From Paraburkholderia phenazinium (GTDB lineage: Bacteria; Pseudomonadota; Gammaproteobacteria; Burkholderiales; Burkholderiaceae), in contig NZ_FNCJ01000012.1 in NCBI RefSeq assembly GCF_900100735.1, positions 1 to 64,000 on the forward strand: DNA of 64,000 bases, given 5' to 3'. This document shows positions 26,108 through 35,742 of the stretch, in pieces; position 1 is the stretch's first letter; each line of letters starts with the position of its first letter. The notes below the pieces were generated by a model. The model was not told the DNA's origin. It saw only the letters and a list, made by a program, of their open reading frames with translations, and did no database searches. The position numbers were made by a program, and so were the translations under genes.

Positions 26108-26137
26108 AGGGCGGCTTGCGGGCCGCCTTTTGTTTTT
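26108..26137 (+). terminator. Rho-independent terminator after the peroxiredoxin gene
   Basis: AGGGCGGC pairs with GCCGCCTT (one G-U) around a 6-nt loop and runs into TTGTTTTT. Confidence 0.8.
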
Positions 26138-26260
26138 GGGTTTTTGCTGGCGCAATGCGGTTGTCTTGCATTGCCGGATGACGCAATTGGTTGTTGATGT
26201 CTATTCCGCGGATGCGCCGTGCTAGCCTGGTGGCCGGTTTGTTTTGCAGGGTGATGCGAG

Positions 26261-26725
26261 ATGCCTATCGTTGTTGCGTTGGCGGTGCTAGGTGCACTGG
26301 TTTATGGCGCGGTGTGGTCGTTTGATGCTTTGTCGGCGCATTTTGGGCTTGGCGTTGCGGGTGGTGTAGCGGTTGTTGCTGCTGGGTTGGTGGTGGCTGC
26401 GGTGGTCTATTGGCTGCGCCGGCGGCGGGAGGTGGCCGCGAATATTCGTGACGGGGATTGGACGCATGAGTTGAAGGCCCCATGGGGTTGGGTTCGGCTG
26501 GCCGCCGGGAAGAGGTTTTGTAGTTTTCAGCTTCATGGCTTGCAGGGCGATTATATTTTTGCCGATCTGCAAGGGGCTGATATCGAGGTGGTTGGCGAGC
26601 AGTGGCAGCTCGCGCTCAAGGTGAGGGATGCTAAGTGTCCGCTTTGGAATTTTCCCATGCGCGATGCTCGGCAGGCTCGGCAGTGGAAGAGGGTTTTTGG
26701 GCTGGCCATTGAGCAGAGGCTTTGA
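26261..26725 (+). CDS. Small membrane protein of unknown function
   Basis: I do not recognise this 154-residue protein. Two hydrophobic segments (about 2-20 and 28-50) are followed by an RRRR positive cluster at 53-56, which predicts an N-terminal membrane hairpin with the soluble part (57-154) in the cytoplasm. That part is rich in Trp (WTHELKAPWGW, GEQWQLALK, CPLWNFPM). Third codon positions have clearly more T than neighbouring genes (many gtt, ttt, ggt), so it may be weakly expressed or of different origin. Its stop codon touches the large inverted repeat that follows. Confidence 0.7.
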   Translation: MPIVVALAVLGALVYGAVWSFDALSAHFGLGVAGGVAVVAAGLVVAAVVYWLRRRREVAANIRDGDWTHELKAPWGWVRLAAGKRFCSFQLHGLQGDYIFADLQGADIEVVGEQWQLALKVRDAKCPLWNFPMRDARQARQWKRVFGLAIEQRL

Positions 26726-26853
26726 GGTTTTGGCCTTGCGGCGGCTTTGGTTGGTTTGCCTGCGGCGCCTTGATTTTGGTGGTTGTTCTTAGGGCGTTGG
26801 CCTTTCCTTGCATTGTTATCGGTCTATTAGGTTCGCCCCTGTGCGGGGCGGCA

Positions 26854-26885
26854 CCTACTTTCTTTGCCGCCGCAAAGAAAGTAGG
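26854..26885. terminator. Hairpin of the repeat, left copy
   Basis: A perfect 14-bp stem (CCTACTTTCTTTGC / GCAAAGAAAGTAGG) with loop CGCC. The A/T-rich purine strand could act as a terminator hairpin in either direction. The right copy differs by a compensated base pair. Confidence 0.55.
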
Positions 26886-27253
26886 CAAAGAAAGCGGGCT
26901 CACCCCGCTAGCTGGTAGTGAGCCATCCCGGTCTGCTGCGGGGAACGGCCCAACACGAGACCTGCCATCGCACCACCCACGTACGTGACAAGGCTATCAT
27001 CCGTTCCAGCGTTGCGCTGCGCGCCCCGCCGCCGGGCATAACGCCTTCTGCGAAATGTGTAGGTATTCTAACTATATTGGCTTGTTCGTTTTCCCTTGCA
27101 AACCCATCCGCGACGCACGAAGTGCGGAGTGGGGTGGATGAGCGCTGTGTCACTAACGTGGGAAATGCGAGGGCAGGTCTCGTGTTGGGCCGTTTCCGGT
27201 GGCAGACCGAGATGGCTCACTACCAGTTGGCGGTTGTAAGCCCGCTTTCTTTG

Positions 27254-27285
27254 CTTACTTTCTTTGCGGCGGCAAAGAAAGTAAG
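27254..27285. terminator. Hairpin of the repeat, right copy
   Basis: A perfect 14-bp stem (CTTACTTTCTTTGC / GCAAAGAAAGTAAG) with loop GGCG. Compared with the left copy, one C-G pair has become T-A on both sides, so the fold is kept. It lies beyond the mdtC-type stop codon and may end that transcript. Confidence 0.55.
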
Positions 27286-27412
27286 TGCCGCCCCGCACAG
27301 GGGCGAAGCTAATAGACCGATAACAAAGCAAGGAAAGGCCAACACCATAAAAACAACCACCAAAATCAAGGCGCCGCAGGCAAAAAACCAAGCCGCCTGC
27401 AAGGCCAAAACC

Positions 27413-30400
27413 TTAACTATTTCCACGAACAGCGGCCGCCCCACCACGCCGCGCCCGCGACTCCCACCTAACCCGAATCCGATCCATGTAGAGATAAACC
27501 ACCGGCGTGGTATACAGCGTGAGCATCTGACTAACAATAAGCCCACCAACAATGGCGATGCCCAACGGAGCGCGGAGTTCAGCCCCATCACCATTCCCAA
27601 ACGCCAACGGCAAAGCCCCCAGCAGCGCAGCGCAGGTGGTCATCATGATCGGCCGAAACCGCAACAAACAAGCCTGATGAATCGCATCATACGAGGACAA
27701 CCCCTGCCGTGAAGCCTCAATCGCAAAATCAATCATCATGATCGCGTTCTTCTTGACGATGCCAATCAGAAGAATCACCGCAATCAATGCAATGATGCTG
27801 AACTCCGTCTGAAACAACAGCAACGCTAGCAAAGCCCCCACCCCCGCCGAAGGCAGCGTCGACAAAATCGTCAACGGGTGAATATAGCTCTCATACAGTA
27901 TCCCCAGCACGATATACACCGCCGCCAACGCCGCCAGAATCAAGATCGGCATATCCGACAGGGACTGCTGAAACGCCTGCGCCGTCCCCTGGAAGCTGCC
28001 GTGTATCGTTGCCGGCATGCCGATCTGAGCCATCGTGTCGTAAATCGCCGTCGTCGCATCCGATAACGACTTGCCCGGCGGCAGATTGAACGAAATCGTC
28101 GAGGCCACGAACTGGCTCTGGTGATTCACCGATAACGGTGTGTTGCCCGGCCCGAAGCTCGCGATCGCCGACAATGGAATCATCGTCTCCTTCGAGGTCG
28201 AAACCGCCGCCCCCGACGATGCGCTCGACTTGCCGCTCGCCGCCAGCGAATTGATCGCCAGGTTGCGCGCCGAATCCGATGCGATCGCCGCCGCGCTCGA
28301 GGCCGTCGTGCCGGCCGTGCCGCCGCCCGAGGCGCTGGTGCCGCTGGTGCTCGCCACAGGCGGTGTGACCGTGCCCGCCGTCGCGTTGGTCGTCTGCGAG
28401 CCGCTCGCGCTGCCCCCCGACGTACTGACGTAAATCTGGTTCAGCATGTCCGGGCTTTGCCAGTATTTCGGCGCCACTTCCATCACCACGTGGTACTGGT
28501 TCAGCGGGTTGTAAATCGTCGATACCTGGCGCTGGCCAAATGCGTCGTACAGCGTGTTGTCGATCTGCGCCGGTTCGATGTTCAGGCGCGCCGCACTCGC
28601 GCGGTCGATCGTCACCATCGATTCCAGGCCGCCTTGCTGTTGGTCGGAATTCACGTCGGCCAGTTCGGGGCGCGCCTGCAGCGCTTCGGTCAGTTTCGGC
28701 CCCCATGTGTACAGGTCGGTCGTCGAGTCGGCCAGCAGCGTGAACTGATACTGCGCATTCGATTGCCGCCCGCCCACGCGAATATCCTGCACGGCCTGCA
28801 GGAAGGTGCGCACGCCTGCCACGTTCGACAGCGGGCCGCGCAGCTGCTGGATCACTTCGTCCGCCGAGACGCGGCGGCCGGGCTTCGGCTTCAGTTGCAC
28901 GTACATGAAGCCGGAGTTGGTTTGCCGTCCGCCGGTAAAGCCGACTACGCCGTCCACCGCCGGGTTCGCGCCGACGATTTTCATCATCTCGGCAAACTTG
29001 CCCTTCATCGCCTGGAACGAGGTGGACTGGTCGGCCATGATGCCGCCGACCATACGCCCGGTGTCCTGCTGCGGAAAGAAGCCCTTCGGGATGATCACGT
29101 ACAGCCACACGTTCAGGCCGATCGTTGCGATCAGCACCAGCAGGATCAGCCGCGGATGCCGCAGCGACCAGCCGAGCGTGTGCTCGTAGCCGCGCTGCAT
29201 CGACTGGAAGCCGCGTTCGAGCCAGCGCGCGAGGCGTCCTTCTTCTTCGCGCTCGTGCGGCTCGTTGAGCAGGCGTGAGCACATCATCGGCGTAAGCGTC
29301 AGCGACACCAGCAGCGACACGCCGATCGCCAGCGACAGCGTCAGCGCAAACTCGCGGAACAGCCGTCCGACGATGCCGCCCATCAGCAGGATCGGCAGGA
29401 ACACCGCCACCAGCGAGATGCTGATCGAGACCACCGTAAAGCCGACTTCGCGCGCGCCGAGGAAGGCCGCCTTCATGCGCGGCACGCCGTTCTCGATATG
29501 CCGCGAGATGTTTTCGAGCACCACGATCGCGTCGTCGACCACGAAGCCGGTCGCAATCGTCAGCGCCATCAGTGACAGGTTGTCGATCGAAAAACCCATC
29601 AGGTACATCGCACCGAAAGTGCCAATGATGGAGATCGGCACCGCCACGCTCGGAATCAGTGTTGCGCGCCAGTTGCGCAGGAACAGGAACACCACCATCA
29701 CCACCAGCGCCACGGCGATCATCAGCGTGTGCTCGGTGTCCTTCAGCGAGGCTCGGATCGTGGTGGAGCGGTCGACCGTGGGGTACACGTCGACGTCGGC
29801 GGGCAGCGAGGCCTTCAGTTGCGGCAGCATCGCCTTGACGCGGTCGACCGTGTCGATGATGTTCGCGCCGGGCTGGCGGTACAGGATCACCAGCACCGAG
29901 CGCTTGCCGTTATAGAGGCCGAGGTTGCGCAGGTCCTCCACCGAGTCGACGATCTCCGCGACGTCCGACAGGTGCACCGCCGCGCCGTTGCGGTAGGCGA
30001 TGATCAGGTCTTTGTACTGAGACGCCTTGCTCGCCTGGTCGTTGGTATAAAGCTGCACATGGTTCGCGCCGAACTCGATCGAGCCTTTCGGGCTGTTCGC
30101 GTTGGCCGAGGCGAGCGCGGCGCGCACGTCCTCGAGGCCGATGCCGTAGTGGAACAGCATCTGCGGTTCCAGTTCGACGCGCACCGCCGGATTGGCCGAG
30201 CCGCTCACGTCGACTTCGCCGATTCCGTCCACCTGCGAGAGCGACTGCTGCAGCACCGTGGCTGCGGAGTCGTACAGTTGCCCGGCCGTCAGCGTGTTCG
30301 AGGTCAGCGCGAGAATCAGGATCGGCGCGTCGGACGGGTTGACCTTGTGGTACGTCGGATTGCTGCGCAGGCTCGCCGGCAGGTCGGCGCGCGCCGCATT

Positions 30401-30736
30401 GATGGCGGCCTGCACGTCGCGGGCGGCGCCGTCGATGTCGCGGTTCAGGCCGAACTGCAGCGTGATCCGCGTCGAGCCGACCGAGCTCTGCGAGGTCATC
30501 TCGGTGACGTCGGCAATCGACCCAAGGTGCCGTTCGAGCGGGCTCGCCACGCTGGTTGCCACGGTCTCGGGGCTGGCGCCCGGCAGCGTCGCCTGCACCG
30601 AGATGGTCGGGAAGTCCACTTGCGGCAGCGGCGCCACCGGCAGCTTCGTGAAGGCGAACACCCCGGACAGCGCAATGCCGATCGCCAGCAGGGTGGTGGC
30701 AACCGGCCGGGAAATAAACGGGCGCGACAGGTTCAT
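27413..30736 (-). CDS. mdtC: RND efflux permease, MdtC-type
   Basis: The 1,107-residue inner-membrane proton/drug antiporter belongs to the HAE1 group of RND pumps. It shows the standard N-terminal FISRPVATTLLAIGIALSG, the TM4 relay segment GFVVDDAIVVLENISRH with its aspartates, and two large periplasmic loops. It is about 65-80 residues longer than its paralogue because of a Ser/Thr/Ala/Gly-rich insert (about 768-850) in the second periplasmic loop. MdtB and MdtC form mixed trimers with the MdtA adaptor. It begins 3 bp after the mdtB-type stop. No outer-membrane factor follows: the operon ends at the inverted repeat. Confidence 0.92.
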   Translation of the reverse strand: MNLSRPFISRPVATTLLAIGIALSGVFAFTKLPVAPLPQVDFPTISVQATLPGASPETVATSVASPLERHLGSIADVTEMTSQSSVGSTRITLQFGLNRDIDGAARDVQAAINAARADLPASLRSNPTYHKVNPSDAPILILALTSNTLTAGQLYDSAATVLQQSLSQVDGIGEVDVSGSANPAVRVELEPQMLFHYGIGLEDVRAALASANANSPKGSIEFGANHVQLYTNDQASKASQYKDLIIAYRNGAAVHLSDVAEIVDSVEDLRNLGLYNGKRSVLVILYRQPGANIIDTVDRVKAMLPQLKASLPADVDVYPTVDRSTTIRASLKDTEHTLMIAVALVVMVVFLFLRNWRATLIPSVAVPISIIGTFGAMYLMGFSIDNLSLMALTIATGFVVDDAIVVLENISRHIENGVPRMKAAFLGAREVGFTVVSISISLVAVFLPILLMGGIVGRLFREFALTLSLAIGVSLLVSLTLTPMMCSRLLNEPHEREEEGRLARWLERGFQSMQRGYEHTLGWSLRHPRLILLVLIATIGLNVWLYVIIPKGFFPQQDTGRMVGGIMADQSTSFQAMKGKFAEMMKIVGANPAVDGVVGFTGGRQTNSGFMYVQLKPKPGRRVSADEVIQQLRGPLSNVAGVRTFLQAVQDIRVGGRQSNAQYQFTLLADSTTDLYTWGPKLTEALQARPELADVNSDQQQGGLESMVTIDRASAARLNIEPAQIDNTLYDAFGQRQVSTIYNPLNQYHVVMEVAPKYWQSPDMLNQIYVSTSGGSASGSQTTNATAGTVTPPVASTSGTSASGGGTAGTTASSAAAIASDSARNLAINSLAASGKSSASSGAAVSTSKETMIPLSAIASFGPGNTPLSVNHQSQFVASTISFNLPPGKSLSDATTAIYDTMAQIGMPATIHGSFQGTAQAFQQSLSDMPILILAALAAVYIVLGILYESYIHPLTILSTLPSAGVGALLALLLFQTEFSIIALIAVILLIGIVKKNAIMMIDFAIEASRQGLSSYDAIHQACLLRFRPIMMTTCAALLGALPLAFGNGDGAELRAPLGIAIVGGLIVSQMLTLYTTPVVYLYMDRIRVRWESRARRGGAAAVRGNS

Positions 30737-30739
30737 CGC

Positions 30740-33700
30740 TTAGTTCCCCGCGTCGGTGGCAGGCGGCGGGACACCATGGCCCGGCTCGTCACGATGAAAG
30801 CGCGCCCGCACGCGCCGTGCCAGCGAGTCGAATGCAAGATAGATCACTGGCGTCGTGAACAGCGTCAGCAACTGGCTCACGATCAGGCCGCCGGCAATCG
30901 CGATGCCGAGCGGGCGGCGCAATTCCGAACCCGCGCCGGTGCCGAGCATCAGCGGCAGGGCGCCGAGCAGCGCCGCCATGGTCGTCATCAGGATCGGCCG
31001 GAAGCGCAGCAGACACGCCTGGTAAATCGCCTCGCGCGGCGGCTTGCCCTGGTCGCGTTCGGCTTCGAGCGCGAAGTCGATCATCATGATGGCGTTCTTC
31101 TTCACGATACCGATCAACAGCACGATGCCGATAATGCCGATGATGTCGAGGTCGTGCCCGGTGATCAGGAGCGCGAGCAACGCGCCCACGCCCGCCGAGG
31201 GCAGCGTCGAGAGAATCGTGATCGGGTGGATGAAGCTCTCGTACAGCACGCCGAGCACGATATACATCGTGACGATCGCGGCGAGGATCAGGAACAGTTC
31301 GTTCGAGAGCGACGCCTGAAACGCCAGCGCCGCGCCCTGGAAGCGGGTCTGGAACGAGGCCGGCAGGCCGATATCCTGCTCCGCCTGATTGATCGCCTTG
31401 ACGGCGGCGCCGAGCGAGGATCCCGGTGCGAGGTTGAACGACACCGTGGTGGCCGGGAACTGGCTCAGGTGGGTGACGAGCAAAGGCGCGGGCTGTTCGA
31501 TGAACTTCGCAATCGACGACAGGGGCACCTGGCCGCTCGTCGAGGTGGAAGAGGGCAGGTAGATCGCGTTCAGAGACTCGGTGTAGTGCTGCACCTGCGG
31601 CTGCGCTTCCAGAATTACGCGGTACTGGTTCGACTGCGTGAAGATGGTCGAGACGATGCGCTGGCCGAACGCGTCGTAGAGCGCGTTATCGACGGTGGCG
31701 GGCGTGATGCCGTAACGCGATGCGGTCGCCCGGTCAATCTCCACATAGACCGACTGGCCGTTTTCCTGCAGATCGGTGGCGACGTCCGCCAGTTCCGGCG
31801 CCTGCTTCAGACGCTCGACCAGCTTGGGCACCCAGGTCGCGAACTCGGTGATGTTCGGATCGGTCAGCATGAACTGATACTGCGTCGGGCTGACGGTCGC
31901 ATCGATCGTCAGATCCTGCACCGGCTGCATGTACAGCGACGCGCCCGGAATGTGGGCGACATCCTTTTGCAACTGGCGGATCACGTCGCTCGCGGTATTG
32001 CTGCGGTCGTCGCGCGGCTTCAGGTTGATCAGCATCCGGCCGCTGTTCAGCGTGATGTTGTTGCCGTCCACGCCGATGAACGAGGTCAGGCTCTCCACAT
32101 CCGGATTCTTCAGGATCTGCGCGGCTAGCTCCTGCTGCCGCTCCGCCATCGACGCATACGAAACCGACTGCGGCGCCTGGGTGATGGCCTGGATCACGCC
32201 AGTGTCCTGAACCGGGAAGAAGCCCTTTGGAATGAACACGTACAGCACGCCGGTCAGCACCAGCGTCAGGACGGCGACGAACAGCGTGGCGCGCTGGCGG
32301 TTCAGCACCCACGTCAGCGCGACGGCGTAACGGGCGATGATGTAGTCGATAAAGGCGTGCGCCTTGGTCTCGAAGCGATGCGCTTCCTTCGGCGGCGTGT
32401 GGCGCAGCAGCTTCGCGCACATCATCGGCACCAGCGTGAGCGACACCACCGCCGAAATCACGATGGTCACGGCGAGCGTAATCGCGAACTCGTGGAACAG
32501 ACGTCCCACCACGTCGCCCATGAAGAGCAGCGGGATCAGCACGGCGATCAGCGACACCGTCAGCGAGATGATGGTGAAGCCGATCTGTTTCGAGCCTTTG
32601 AGCGCCGCTTCGAGCGGCGTTTCACCTTCTTCGACGTAGCGTGCAATGTTCTCGATCATCACGATCGCATCGTCCACGACGAAGCCGGTGGCGATGGTCA
32701 GCGCCATCAGCGAGAGGTTGTCGAGGGAGAAGCCGCACAGGTACATCACGGCCAGCGTGCCGATCAGCGAGAGCGGCACAGACAGGCTCGGAATGATGGT
32801 CGCGTAGAGGTTGGCGAGGAACAGGTACATCACCAGCACCACCAGCACCACCGACATCAGCAGTTCGAACTGCACGTCGCGCACCGAGGCGCGGATCGTG
32901 GTGGTCCGGTCGGTGACGATCCGCACATCGAGCGAGGCGGGCAGCGACTGCTGCAGTTGCGGCAGCAGCGCCTTGACGCTGTCCACCACCTGGATCACGT
33001 TCGCTCCCGGCTGGCGTTGCACGTTCAGGATGATCGCGGGGGTCGAGTCGACCCAGGCGCCGAGTTTGGTGTTTTCCGCGCCCTGCACAATGTTGGCGAC
33101 GTCCGTCAGCATTACCGGCCGGCCGTTCTTGTAGGCGATCACCGCGCTCTTGTAGGCGTCGGCATCGGTCAACTGGTCGTTCGCGTTGATCGTATAGGCG
33201 CGCGTCGGGCCGTCGAAGTTACCCTTCGGCGTGTTGACGTTCAGGTTTGAAATGGTGGTGCGCAGGTCGTCCAGATTCAGACCGTACGCCGCGAGAGCAC
33301 GCGGATTGGCCTGAATCCGCACGGCCGGGCGCTGGCCGCCTGACAGGCTGACGAGGCCCACGCCCGCTACCTGCGAGATCTTTTGCGCGAGACGCGTATC
33401 GGCGAGATCCTGCACCTGGGTCAGGGGCATGGTCTTCGAGGTGAGCGCGAGCGTGAGGATCGGCGCATCGGCCGGATTGACCTTGGCGTAGATCGGCGGG
33501 GCCGGCAAGTCGGAGGGCAGCAGGTTGCCCGCCGCGTTGATGGCCGCCTGCACTTCCTGCTCGGCGATATCGAGCGGCAGGTCGAGGCTGAATTGCAGCG
33601 TGATGATCGAGGAGCCGGCCGAGCTTTGCGACGACATCTGGTTCAACGACGGCATCTGGCCGAACTGCCGCTCGAGCGGTGCGGTGACGGACGAGGTCAT

Positions 33701-33874
33701 CACATCCGGGCTCGCGCCCGGATAGAAGGTCTGCACCTGGATGGTCGGGTAGTCGACTTCGGGCAATGCCGAGAGCGGCAGGAAGCGCAGCGCGACGAGC
33801 CCGACCAGCATGATCGCCGCCATCAGCAGGGCGGTGCCGACCGGGCGCAGAATAAAAGCGCGGGATGGATTCAT
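30740..33874 (-). CDS. mdtB: RND efflux permease, MdtB-type
   Basis: The 1,044-residue protein is the first permease of the mdtABC-type operon, with 12 membrane segments and the RND signatures FILRPVGTALLMAAIMLVG, GFVVDDAIVMIENIARY and the C-terminal LRFRPILMTTMAALLGALPL. The proton-relay Asp-Asp pair in TM4 is intact. It exports amphipathic compounds (bile salts, novobiocin and similar in E. coli) together with MdtC and MdtA; the local substrate is unknown. It lies 17 bp after the adaptor gene and 3 bp before the second permease, so the three are cotranscribed. Confidence 0.93.
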   Translation of the reverse strand: MNPSRAFILRPVGTALLMAAIMLVGLVALRFLPLSALPEVDYPTIQVQTFYPGASPDVMTSSVTAPLERQFGQMPSLNQMSSQSSAGSSIITLQFSLDLPLDIAEQEVQAAINAAGNLLPSDLPAPPIYAKVNPADAPILTLALTSKTMPLTQVQDLADTRLAQKISQVAGVGLVSLSGGQRPAVRIQANPRALAAYGLNLDDLRTTISNLNVNTPKGNFDGPTRAYTINANDQLTDADAYKSAVIAYKNGRPVMLTDVANIVQGAENTKLGAWVDSTPAIILNVQRQPGANVIQVVDSVKALLPQLQQSLPASLDVRIVTDRTTTIRASVRDVQFELLMSVVLVVLVMYLFLANLYATIIPSLSVPLSLIGTLAVMYLCGFSLDNLSLMALTIATGFVVDDAIVMIENIARYVEEGETPLEAALKGSKQIGFTIISLTVSLIAVLIPLLFMGDVVGRLFHEFAITLAVTIVISAVVSLTLVPMMCAKLLRHTPPKEAHRFETKAHAFIDYIIARYAVALTWVLNRQRATLFVAVLTLVLTGVLYVFIPKGFFPVQDTGVIQAITQAPQSVSYASMAERQQELAAQILKNPDVESLTSFIGVDGNNITLNSGRMLINLKPRDDRSNTASDVIRQLQKDVAHIPGASLYMQPVQDLTIDATVSPTQYQFMLTDPNITEFATWVPKLVERLKQAPELADVATDLQENGQSVYVEIDRATASRYGITPATVDNALYDAFGQRIVSTIFTQSNQYRVILEAQPQVQHYTESLNAIYLPSSTSTSGQVPLSSIAKFIEQPAPLLVTHLSQFPATTVSFNLAPGSSLGAAVKAINQAEQDIGLPASFQTRFQGAALAFQASLSNELFLILAAIVTMYIVLGVLYESFIHPITILSTLPSAGVGALLALLITGHDLDIIGIIGIVLLIGIVKKNAIMMIDFALEAERDQGKPPREAIYQACLLRFRPILMTTMAALLGALPLMLGTGAGSELRRPLGIAIAGGLIVSQLLTLFTTPVIYLAFDSLARRVRARFHRDEPGHGVPPPATDAGN

Positions 33875-33891
33875 GCGGGTTCAGTCAGCCT

Positions 33892-35289
33892 TTATTCCGA
33901 AGCTTGCGCCGGGTGTTTGTGATGGCGCATGCGTGCGCCGGACGCGCCCGATGGGGCCGATGCGCCGTGCCCACCGTGTGCGCCGGAGGCACCTGAAGCG
34001 CCGCCCGGATTCTCGGCCGGAATGGTGATCTTCGCGCCTTCCTTCAGGCGGTCGGAGCCGTCGATCACGACCCGCTCGCCTGCCTGCAGGCCGGAGGCGA
34101 TGCTGGTGCGCTCGCCGTCCACCGGACCGATCTTGACGGGCCGCACCGTCACCGTGCTGTCGGGCTTCACGACATATACAAACTGGCCCATCGAACCGTT
34201 CAGCACCGCCGAGGTCGGCACGATCACCGCGTCGTGAATCGTATCCACCAGCAGCCGCGCGTTGACGAACTGATTCGGGAACAGCAGGTTGTCCTCATTG
34301 TTGAACATGGCGCGCAGCTTGAGCGTGCCGGTGGTGGTGTCGATCTGGTTGTCGAGCGTTTCGAGCGTGCCGCCGGCCAGCGAAGTGGTATTGCTGCGGT
34401 CGTAGGCGGTGACCGAGAGCTTCGCGCCCGTTTGTACCTGCTTCATGATCTGCGGCAGATTGTCTTCGGAGGTCGTGAAGATCACGCTGATGGGCTGCAA
34501 TTGCGTAATCACGACGATGCCGTTGGTCAGGTTGGGCGTCACGTAGTTGCCCGGATCGACCTGGCGCAGACCCACGCGGCCGGCGACCGGCGCGGTGATG
34601 CGCGCGTAGATCAGGTCGAGCTTGTAGGTGTCGATGTTGGCCTGGTCCGACTTGACCGTGCCCTCGTATTGCTGGACCAGCGAGGCCTGCGTGTCGACCT
34701 GTTGGCTGGCGATCGAATCCTGGGCGAGTAGGGTCTGATAACGCTTCAGGTCCAGGCGCGCGGTCGCCAGCAGCGCCTTGTCGCGCGCGAGGGCGCCTTC
34801 GGCGTTTTCGAGCGAGATCTGATACGGGCGCGGGTCGATCTGCGCGAGCAGGTCGCCCTTCTTGACCATCTGGCCTTCCTGGAACGCGACCGTCTGCAGC
34901 GTGCCGCTCAACTGGGTCTGCACGGTGACGGTAGCGAGCGGCGTGACGGTGCCCAGCGCCGTCAGCACGACCGGCATGTCGCCTTGCGTGGCGGTGGCCA
35001 CATGAACCGGCTGCGGCTGGTTGGCGAACGCGGACGCGCCGCCGCGGCCATGCCGTGCGCCGCCCGAGGTTTGCGCGCTGGCGCCATCCGCGGGGCTGCC
35101 CCACGGGTGCCAGCGCCACACCACGATCCCCGCCACCACGAGCGCGGCGACGATCAGGCCGATCGTGCGTCCCCGATGCTTTTTGCCACCGCTTCTCATC
35201 TGCGGGGTCCCGCTGGACGGCTGACGTGCCGGGACCGGAGCCGGGGCGGGTGGGCGTGTAGTTTCCGACTGCTGTTGTTGTTCGTCCAT
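33892..35289 (-). CDS. mdtA: RND periplasmic adaptor (membrane fusion protein), MdtA-type
   Basis: The 465-residue adaptor has an N-terminal membrane anchor (about 35-55) after a Gln/Pro-rich start, then the barrel-sandwich/lipoyl parts (VQTQLSGTLQTVAFQEGQMV and APVAGRVGLRQVDPGNYV) around a coiled coil (about 165-235). The last 25 residues are His/Gly/Ala-rich. It links the MdtBC permease to an outer-membrane channel. ATG 35289 (MDEQQQQ) is chosen because the 45 residues before it do not look like coding sequence. It is the first gene of the operon. Confidence 0.9.
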   Translation of the reverse strand: MDEQQQQSETTRPPAPAPVPARQPSSGTPQMRSGGKKHRGRTIGLIVAALVVAGIVVWRWHPWGSPADGASAQTSGGARHGRGGASAFANQPQPVHVATATQGDMPVVLTALGTVTPLATVTVQTQLSGTLQTVAFQEGQMVKKGDLLAQIDPRPYQISLENAEGALARDKALLATARLDLKRYQTLLAQDSIASQQVDTQASLVQQYEGTVKSDQANIDTYKLDLIYARITAPVAGRVGLRQVDPGNYVTPNLTNGIVVITQLQPISVIFTTSEDNLPQIMKQVQTGAKLSVTAYDRSNTTSLAGGTLETLDNQIDTTTGTLKLRAMFNNEDNLLFPNQFVNARLLVDTIHDAVIVPTSAVLNGSMGQFVYVVKPDSTVTVRPVKIGPVDGERTSIASGLQAGERVVIDGSDRLKEGAKITIPAENPGGASGASGAHGGHGASAPSGASGARMRHHKHPAQASE

Positions 35290-35742
35290 CGATTCGATCA
35301 GGTGGCTGGCGTGGAATTGGGAGAGACGTGCGCGATGCCGGTCGACGCGAATGCGCCGCGCCGGCACCGGGTGCCGGCTGCTTCGACAGCGTACCGAGCG
35401 CAGATGTTCAGCGCGAGGCGACACGGGACGCGGGAAAAAGAACTTAATGGCAAGCGGTTGTACAACAGTCGGGCAGGCTGCGTGGCTGGCCAGTTCCTGC
35501 TCGCCTTGCTCGCGCCGCCTTGCCTGTACGGTGCGAGCAAGCGGTGCAAGTCAAGGGGGTAGTCAGACACAGCAAGCTGCGCGAAAGCATGATCGTACGT
35601 CGCCGGCTTCGCTACCGTCCAGTGGTGTATTTTTCGGTTGATTACGCCTGTTACAGCCAAGGCGCACGGCATGCGCCGTGCGCTTGCCGCGGGCCCTGCG
35701 CGTGGTTTGCGGCAAGTGGCGTGCGGAAGATATCACCCGCGC
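35290..35742. other. Intergenic region, no gene seen
   Basis: These 453 bp lie between the mdtA-type start and the end of the iclR-type gene, both on the minus strand, so they should contain the mdtABC promoter. I see no coding frame with a plausible start, no clear operator and no good terminator for the regulator gene. Confidence 0.45.

Larger units (their letters stand above)
26725..27413. repeat. ~690-bp inverted-repeat element between convergent genes
   Basis: The two outer arms (about 26725-26995 and about 27145-27413) are imperfect reverse complements of each other, around roughly 150 bp of non-repeated centre. Alignable landmarks in both arms include the AGGTTTTGGCC ends, TTATCGGTCTATTAG, CGCCCCTGTGCGGGGCG and TGGTAGTGAGCCAT. 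The outer ends fall exactly at the stop codons of both flanking convergent genes. Long apparent frames inside read FFAAAKKV-type peptides and are artefacts of the repeat. I recall the same hairpin sequence as a frequent intergenic repeat in Paraburkholderia. It carries no gene; a bidirectional terminator or repetitive-element role is inferred. Confidence 0.8.

Noticed and set aside
26918..27712. 264-codon frame through the inverted repeat
   Set aside because: The FFAAAKKV-type peptides come from the repeat sequence itself; the frame also runs antisense into the mdtC-type gene.
29729..32128. 799-codon open frame on the plus strand opposite the RND permeases
   Set aside because: It is the antisense shadow of two clear RND genes, is Arg/His-rich as such shadows are in high-GC DNA, and has no ribosome site or family motif.
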